NCBI GenBank assembly: GCA_034509755.1
Contig: CM067549.1
Coordinates: 50,369,052 to 50,433,051 of the forward strand
DNA length: 64,000 nucleotides
From: Anisodus tanguticus
Lineage: Eukaryota; Streptophyta; Magnoliopsida; Solanales; Solanaceae
Direction of reading: 5' to 3'
Both the position numbers and the translations under genes were made by a program. Shown one piece after another: positions 57,381-64,000 of this stretch (position 1 is the first letter of the stretch; every line of letters begins with the position of its first letter). The notes below the pieces were generated by a model. It was given only the letters and a program-made list of their open reading frames with translations. It was not told the origin of the DNA and ran no database searches.

Positions 57381-58086
57381 TGTTAACACTCAAAAATACT
57401 TTTAGTGTTTAGCCGAATCAAGTGGCAGCCAAAGGTGAAAATCTCAAAATAAGCAGACAACAGAATTATAAGCCGATAATCGAACTGACTCGCAACCGAA
57501 TCTATTAGTCTTAGCCCTCGGCTAGAAAAGCTCCATCGGCTATTTCGGTAACCTGGTCGAATCACAAGTCCAAGGAATAACTGAGACCCACACATATTTG
57601 GACTCCTCGAAGACCAAGTCAAAGCACCTTCTAGACCCCAAGAAACAGAAACAAACCATCAACAACTAGAAGGAAGTGCCGTCGGTCGTGCAAGAGAAAA
57701 ACAAGGAGCAAAAATCTGCACCACCTCCTCATAGTTGACTAGTGGATTTAGTGAGTAATTTAGTGGCTAATATAGGGGGATCACGTCTTATTTCTTGTAG
57801 TATAAATGTAAGATCACTTGTACAGAATAAAAATAACACAATCAATCAAAAAACTGATTTTTACATATCTTCATTCTATCTTTATCGCATTTATTGCACT
57901 CTAGCTGTATTTATGTTTCTTACCACTTAGTTTACTCAATCACCATTCTAACGCTTTCTGGAGTAGTTGGAGAACTCATTGTTGGAAGTTAGAGTTCCGC
58001 TTCCAGCATAAATCGCTTAGTTAAGGAATCAATTTGTCATCCGATTTCGTCAGCCGATAAAACGGCAAACATTTCGGATGGGAACA
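57381..58086 (+). repeat. 3' LTR of the gypsy element
   Basis: It begins TGTTAACACTC directly after the purine-rich TGTAAGGGGCAAT (polypurine tract) and ends GGATGGGAACA. Same length as the 5' LTR. The TAGTATAAATG word is present here also (near 57799). Confidence 0.93.
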
Positions 58087-58091
58087 ACAAT

Positions 58092-59282
58092 AAATAAGAC
58101 GAAGAATCGAAATCACATCCAAGTTAAGTTAGCTCCGTTAGTTTCAGTTAATGATTTGATCAAAATCACACCCTTCACATAATTGAAAGTTAAATTCGCT
58201 ACGTCCGGTAATTCAAGGATCAAAATCGAAAAATATACTCACATAATACAAATAGTCAACTTAATTACTTATACTCCCTCCATCTCGAATTATCTGTCGC
58301 TTTTCATTTTTTGAGCTTCAAGTTATGTGAACTTTGATCAAACCTTTAAAAAATACTTGTTCATTGTATTGACATGAATTGCAATTTATAATACTTTTCA
58401 TATAAATTTTCAATATATGAATTTTAAGTTTAAAATATTGAGTAGATTTAATTCAGTTTAGCTTTGAAGATTAGCTAAAGCGACTCACAAAAAAGGAGGA
58501 ACGACGCTTATTTTGAGATGAGTATTAATTATTATAATTTCTACAAATAAATACTTTAATTTTGCTACTAGTGAAACTCAAGTGACTGGCTCATAAATAT
58601 AATTTTTCTACCTTATAATAGTAGTACATTTCCAGTACTATATATGTCATACAGTACTTTACTATAGATCTAGGTGGACAAAAAGTCACGTGTGTGTCCT
58701 TTTCAGAAATAGTAACATGTTAATAAAGTATAAATTCAAAATACTTTTTCTTAACATGTATATACATATAATTTAATTTAAGAATTACATTGATGATTGG
58801 AAGTATATCACCTTTTTGTGATATAAAAAGTATAGAATATTGAAGCACTGCAATTTACAGATGTGAAATGAAGAAGATAACAATTAAAATTATTATAGTA
58901 TGGGGTCACAAGGAATCAAAAATATTCCAAGGAAATTAGCCAAACACAAGAGCCATCACACTTCATATCCAATCTTTAAATAATTCACTTGACATATTCC
59001 ACTTGTTTTGCCACAACAAAGAAACTAAAAGTCCCATAATACATTTGGGTCCCAGTAAATGGATATGAAAAGAAGTAAATAAAGATATTAGTATAGTTGT
59101 TCAACTCCAATATCATAATAGAGACAATATTTAATTATGGTCTTAACTATTCATTTGATTGACTAAATAGATACTAATTGATTCTTGTCACAGTTTAGGC
59201 TCATAGTACGTAATGTCCGTTTTGGTATAATGATATTTATGAATTTGTTCTTACGTCTTCATCAAACTGTAAAACGTAAGTA
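58092..59282. other. Intergenic DNA after the gypsy element
   Basis: 58121-58230 is the right arm of the inverted-repeat element. From 58274 a CTCCCTCCATCTCGAATTA terminus opens a worn Stowaway-like MITE of about 230 bp whose right end is not clear. The rest is AT-rich without features. Confidence 0.5.
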
Positions 59283-59299
59283 TTTTGTGAACTTCTCTT

Positions 59300-59556
59300 T
59301 GTGAAGGGGAAAGTCCCGAAGACGAAATCCCCCACATGTACCAGAGGCCCTTTGGCCAGGTAGGATGTAAATCGAGGGATATGCGCGAGTGGCAGTCCTG
59401 TAAGGGAGAGGACCAACGGGACACGAACCCAAAGAATAACCCTTGCAATATTTCAGCAAAGACTGTCACCACACGGATTCGAACCCGCGACGTCGGAGTG
59501 GTTGTACCCCAATCACCTTGCCACTTACTAACTAGCCTGTGCCCATTGGGGCTTTT
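59300..59556 (-). mobile_element. tRNA-derived SINE with 17-bp target duplication
   Basis: The direct repeat TTTTGTGAACTTCTCTT lies at 59283-59299 and again at 59557-59573. On the minus strand the element starts AAGCCCCAATGGGCACAGG, holds TAGTTAGTAAGTGGCAAGG (A-box-like) and the perfect B box GGTTCGAATCC, and ends GGGACTTTCCCCTTCAC. The head is tRNA-like but the sequence after the B box does not close an acceptor stem. Confidence 0.82.
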
Positions 59557-59573
59557 TTTTGTGAACTTCTCTT

Positions 59574-61290
59574 ATGCCTTATAAAATTATTCATACTCTT
59601 CTTCTATTCTGCTATGAGATTTGCCTAAAGTATATGTGCCCTTCTTTAAAAAATTTGTTAGCTTAGAAGTTTGTCAATTCTCTCTTTGATCCGCCCGCCC
59701 CCTTCATGGACATCATAATTCTTTGGCAATCTAAAGTATGCAAAAGTCTTAAACAACTTTAGTTGGTAGGGATGAGTCATTAATATTAATTAATATTATT
59801 CTTGAATATATGCTTAGTGCCCTCTAATTCCTGATGTATATTCTGATGACGGCTCTTTTCTTGTTTTATTTTCCAATGCTATAGTCCAAAAATTCGAGTT
59901 TATTGACTGTTGGGATCTTAATAATAATAAAAAAAATCTACTTGTATTTTAGTTGTAGAAATGTACTTTTTTCTTTGAAATAATTGGCTTTGATGAAGTT
60001 CTTTATTTTAAAACTATAATAGCGAGACATTCTACACTAAAATTTAATGTTCATTATTGCATATTCTCTTGGGATATGTATCCATGTCAATTATCGTATT
60101 ACAACAATATCAAATTGTACTATTCTACTTTTTCTGTTCTGAAATGTGTCAGCATATTTAACATCATTCTAGTAATAACATTGTTTAAAATTTATATTCG
60201 TTTAAACTTAATACTATTATGTTATATTCCAATTTATATGACTTTTTTTTTGGAGTATATCAAAATATTTGATAACAATATATGCTTTCTCACGCTGCTG
60301 CCGAAGCACTGCATTAGTATATGCGAAAATTATTTTTTCTAATCCCTCTAATAAAATATTATGTTGTTTTGTGCAAGATCTTATGAAGGAATATTTTTCT
60401 CAACAAATTGGTGAAAATATATTAAATTAAATAAATATAAATTTTTTAATAGCTTAAACCTTTGAATGAGATGATCAGTTGATCACGTAATTTAACATAG
60501 TACGTATCAGAACCTCTATATCTTGATAGAAACTCGAATAAATCTGTGATAACGGCGATGATTACTTCGGCAATCGGTGTCCCTATCTTCGAAAGACCGT
60601 TTCGACCCCGATGCTTTGTATAAAATCGTTCAAGCACCGTTCATCTCTTTGGGGATAATTCATTTTCTCAATATCTTTTTTCACAGCAATAATGATATAA
60701 ATAAATTAGTCAAATTTATATTTTTAAAGTTTGTTATTTTTTTGTCAACTACACACAGATGTGGGCATGTGGCAGAGATAAGAGTGGCAAATGACACAAA
60801 TCCAGCGTGGCAAAAATGCAAGTGGGGCCCAAATAGCACGAGGAGTAGTACCTGGAAAGCATCTAGGCTATGGGCCCACTAGGCCCTAATAAACATATTA
60901 AAGTAGGGCCCATTTAAAGAAAGCCCAAATGTATGCGGAGTGAATGGATCAAAAAAGGAGGTGCCATGTCAGAATATGGGGCCCATTTAGTCGTTGATGA
61001 TCGTGTATTGTGATAGTGGGGCCCAATTTGCACCGGCCCTTCACTATTATTTTGGCATTTACGTTCATATCTATTTGTCCACAAAAAAAGAAAATAAAGA
61101 GATGATCAAGTTGGCTATTTATTCAACAAAAAAAAAACATTCTCATTTTGACCACTATGGTAAAAAACATTTTACTATATCTTGTGAAATTTGATGTGAT
61201 ACACTATGTATTTTTACTGTTAATGAAAGTTGTGGCATGCCGAAATAAAATAGTCATTTGAATCACAATCTCACGAGTTTCAGTAATCTA
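59574..61290. other. Intergenic DNA
   Basis: AT-rich to 60740. 60750-61040 is more balanced with repeated GGGCCCA / TGGGCCC words (60836, 60872, 60905, 60979, 61017). No coding domain is recognised in the frames at 60076-60342 or 60577-60882. Confidence 0.45.
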
Positions 61291-61297
61291 GTATTCG

Positions 61298-61583
61298 ATC
61301 CGTCTGGCGTTTTAATTAAATGACAATAATTTGACTCGGTACAAAGTTTTAAAAATATTTGATTTTTTTTATCTTATACACAATATCATATTTTCTTGCT
61401 ACAAGATATTTGAAAAACGTGATCTTAAACATGTTATAATATTTGTGAAGCTATAAAATATTATAATTAAGGATAAAATGAGAAGTATAAAAATTAAATT
61501 ATTTTTAAATATAAAAATATATTATTTTTTTAAAAATAGATTAATAAAAAAAGTAGTGTTACGTAAAATGAGACAGGAAGAAT
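61298..61583. mobile_element. Degenerate Stowaway-like MITE
   Basis: The left end TATTCGATCCGTCTGGCG and the right end TACGTAAAATGAGACAGGAA followed by GAATA are worn inverted relatives, with the family's TGACTCGGTACAAAG and TTGTGAAGCTATAAAAT interior. Confidence 0.55.
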
Positions 61584-62372
61584 AATTGTTATCAAGTTGA
61601 ATCTTTCTTATCTCATGTTAATGTGAAAAAAATAAAATAAAATAAAAAGCTTATTCACAGTATGATGGCCTTAAAATCTAATGTATTTGCATTTTAACTG
61701 ATAATCCTTTAGTTAAAGTTACTTCTTTTGTGTGCATAAATCTTTAGTGTAATAATTAGTTGTGTAAATAATATGGCCAAAAAGATGGGGGATATCTCAA
61801 GCTAATTCTGATTTAAATTGACTTTTAATTTTTTTTAGTTTAAGAAATAATTAGTTTATTTCAAAAAAGTTATAAATGTCGAACTGAATTATTTTTACCA
61901 TAATATAAATGTGAATAAATTTTATACTGAACTTAACGTGAACATATTTAATGGAATATTACTTTCAAAAACTTTGAATATAGGAGCATATGTATCTTTT
62001 GTATCAAAACATTAAAGAAATATGTGACGGGGAACGTTTTAGCCCAGATGGAGAATTTTTGTAGTGTGAATTTAGATTTAATCGGATCTTAATATAAATA
62101 TTGAGTATCGGTTGAAAAATAAAAAAAAATATTACTAGATTCATTCCCTTAAACCAAGAGATTTTGTTGTAAAGGAGCTAAAATTAAGAAAAAAGTAATT
62201 TTAAAAAGAAAAAAATAATATAAAATTAGAAGAACATGAAAGCATGATGGCCTTAGTCACCTACATGGCCTACTGCACAAAACACATAAGAAAAAAGATA
62301 TCATAGCTGTTATAGGAAATGGCCTCCACCACCATGTGGCTTTGCTATTTCCCAATCAAACAAATGCCTTTA

Positions 62373-62815
62373 GACAAACTAATAAATGAATTTTAATTAA
62401 TAATATTACCAAAAAAAAAAAAGCCCCTCCCTCATCTTGAAAATCAAGAAGAAAAGAAAAGGGAAAAGAATGTGTTGGCATATTAGTTTTCTTATAAGAA
62501 ATTATTTACTTGAATTTCTTCACATTGCCGGTCTAATGTTCGAATAGACAAACTAATAAATAATGTTACCAAAGAAAAAACTCTTCATCATAAAAATCAG
62601 TAAGGAAAGAAAAAAGGAAAAGAATGTGTTAGAATACTATTTTTTCTTCTAAGATACTATTTGTGTAAACTTATTCACATTGTCGGTCTTATGATCGAAT
62701 AGAAAGACTAATAAATAAATTAAATCATAATGTTGTCAAAGAAAAAGTTCCTCATCGTGAAAATCAATAACGAAGATTTGAAAAAAAAAGAAGAAAATTT
62801 TCAAATATTAATTGG
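62373..62815. repeat. Three imperfect tandem repeats of about 165 bp
   Basis: AGACAAACTAATAAATGAA (62373), AGACAAACTAATAAATAATG (62547) and GAAAGACTAATAAATAAAT (62702) each begin a unit that continues with AAAGAAAAA, CTTCATC-like and AAAATCA words and GGAAAAGAATGTGTT. Periods are about 174 and 156 bp. Confidence 0.78.
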
Positions 62816-63353
62816 ATGGATGTTGTGTGATAGTTAAAACTCTTACATTTCAAATCATAGGTCTTAGGTTTGTAACATCGAAATAGAAAATTTCCAAATT
62901 AAGGGGTGCTTTACGTATAAATAACATCCACTATCCACTTTTCGATCACGTCTTTAAAAAATAACCATCGTGATGAAATTTTAAATTCTGAATTTCACTT
63001 GATTTTTTTTTAACTTCATAACAGTAGTTCAAAAGTGACTATTTGTGAATTTTACCCGTGCTTTACCCCACTTAATGGACCTCCTTGGTGAGAATCTAAA
63101 TTAGTCAGGCCTATAAATTTTGAATACAGGATGATTAAACTTTAAAAAAATGTAAGGAAAAAGAAAATATTTTGATGGAATATTAATTTTCTTATTATTA
63201 TATCTATAAAAGTAAAGTATAATACATTTACAACTAGACATCCTAATCGTTTGTACACATTAAATTGTCAGTGATTTGAGGTGTCCATTTTGTATATCCC
63301 TTAAGATTCTTTTCTTCCATTATTTTAAAATTATACAGTCCATTTTACTTCTC
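62816..63353. other. Upstream region of the possible gene at 63487
   Basis: AT-rich; I see no coding sequence or repeat here. Confidence 0.4.
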
Positions 63354-63361
63354 TATATATA
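63354..63361 (+). promoter_or_regulatory. TATA box candidate
   Basis: TATATATA, 125 bp before an ATG, is followed by a C/T-rich leader (CACCAATTACAATTACAAAC, CCCCCTTCCATTTCATC), a normal layout for a plant core promoter and 5' UTR. Confidence 0.5.
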
Positions 63362-63486
63362 GCTCTCTCATTTGATCCTTTTTTCATCACCAATTACAAT
63401 TACAAACATTTTGGCCACCTTTGCCCCCTTCCATTTCATCATTTATTTTCCTCCGTCCCATCTTCTTATTTTCAACTTTTATTCCA

Positions 63487-63501
63487 ATGGCCAGTGTTGA
63501 G
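63487..63501 (+). CDS. Possible first exon of a gene leaving the window
   Basis: ATGGCCAGTGTTGAG (MASVE) is followed directly by a GTACTTTT donor. The ATG context (CCAATGG) is good and a TATA box and pyrimidine-rich leader precede it. Only five codons are visible and the product cannot be told. The minus-strand 70-codon frame at 63889-63677 is probably chance. Confidence 0.42.
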
Positions 63502-64000
63502 GTACTTTTATAATAATGTTTTTGTTCTACTTTTTTTTTTAATTTCTAGATGAAAAAGCTAAAAACTGATCAAGATCAGTTTGCTAATTAACTTGTTCTT
63601 CAATGTTTTTAATATACTTAAATATTATTAGATCATTCTAGTATAAAGTTTTTATAATGATTTATAACCATTTTCTTCAAGTTAAACTTGGAAGAAAGTC
63701 ACTGATCAGAGCTTTGTTATGATCATATTTGACATCGTGATTTATTACCAATTTAACTTGTTGGTTGAACTCTTCAAAAATGTTTACGGGTGCGTGCGGG
63801 TCCTCCAGAAGTAAGTGTATTTTTTGAGTATCTGACACGAGTACAACAATATTTTTGAAAAATTCGAGCATCATAGAATTTAACACCAAAAATTTCAGAT
63901 ATTAGCCAAGTGATCTGATAGCTTACTTGCTATAATATATGTTTGATATGTTTTTTTCTTGAAACTAAAAATCAGCATTTTTGAATCTTTTTATTTTATT

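Larger units (their letters stand above)
48156..58086 (+). mobile_element. Full-length Ty3/gypsy retrotransposon, Tat lineage
   Basis: 9,931 bp with two 706-bp LTRs, a perfect 5-bp target duplication ACAAT (48151-48155, 58087-58091), a TTTGGCACGCTCAGTGGG leader just after the 5' LTR, gag, protease, RT, RNase H, a second RNase H and integrase in gypsy order, then an antisense additional ORF before the 3' LTR. The extra RNase H and the extra ORF between pol and the 3' LTR mark the Tat lineage (Tat/Retand/Ogre group). Numerous in-frame TAG/TGA stops make it inactive. Confidence 0.92.
47844..58230. mobile_element. Old long-inverted-repeat element split by the gypsy retrotransposon
   Basis: The left arm (47844-47948) and the right arm (58121-58230) are inverted copies: GGACGTAGCGAATCTAACC against CGCTACGTCC, GAAGGGTGTGATTTTGATC against ATCAAAATCACACCCTTC, and CTAACGGAAGTTAAG against AACTT and CTCCGTTAG. 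The arms are roughly 85% alike. Outer ends are unclear (perhaps near 47805 and 58265), so no target duplication can be given; the type could be a MULE-like or fold-back element. Confidence 0.75.

Noticed and set aside
59460..59556. Possible minus-strand tRNA gene (B box GGTTCGAATCC)
   Set aside because: No cloverleaf closes; the unit is framed by a 17-bp target duplication and is a SINE.

Overview
This 64-kb window is AT-rich nuclear DNA of a dicot, most probably a member of the Solanaceae. The evidence is three spliced plant genes with canonical GT/AG introns, a TS-type SINE tail, an RTE-clade LINE, CTCCCTCC-type Stowaway MITEs, and many nested LTR and hAT transposons. There are no operons, ribosome binding sites or CRISPR arrays.

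Host genes. (1) Minus strand, 11235 to 2816: a 203-aa plastid-type protein in three exons. Its 6.7-kb first intron is filled with a truncated RTE LINE, a Stowaway MITE, a Tourist-like MITE, a tRNA-derived SINE and a tandem array of about 250-bp units; its second intron holds about four tandem 320-bp units. (2) Plus strand, 29167 to 34637: a five-exon gene for a DEK_C plus double-SWIB/MDM2 nuclear protein of 321 aa. Its 4-kb first intron holds an internally deleted hAT element. (3) Minus strand, 38728 to 36414: a five-exon gene for a plastid-type NTF2-like/SnoaL protein with a C-terminal membrane segment. Its fourth exon has a damaged 3' splice site and its last exon is partly duplicated downstream. 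Genes 2 and 3 converge. A possible fourth gene starts at 63487 on the plus strand and leaves the window.

Transposon blocks. 11438-18328: a BED-finger hAT (A) with a second, related hAT (B, 12885-16369) inserted inside it. 18.9-22.05 kb: decayed plus-strand Ty1/copia. 22.9-27.2 kb: decayed minus-strand Ty1/copia whose leader is packed with TATACG/GTATAC half-sites. 29773-32543: hAT C. 38942-39747: small non-autonomous hAT-like element D. 40581-42232: hAT-like element E that carries about 0.8 kb of organelle-like (probably mitochondrial) DNA. 42.86-44.05 kb: probable solo LTR. 48156-58086: complete-length Ty3/gypsy Tat-lineage element with 706-bp LTRs, a 5-bp TSD, a broken gag-pol and an antisense additional ORF resembling the plant mobile domain. 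This gypsy element itself sits inside an older long-inverted-repeat element. 59300-59556: tRNA-derived SINE with a 17-bp TSD.

Most boundaries of A, B, C, D, E, the gypsy element and the SINE at 59.3 kb are fixed by target-site duplications read directly from the sequence. Family names rest on recognised protein motifs, not on database searches.
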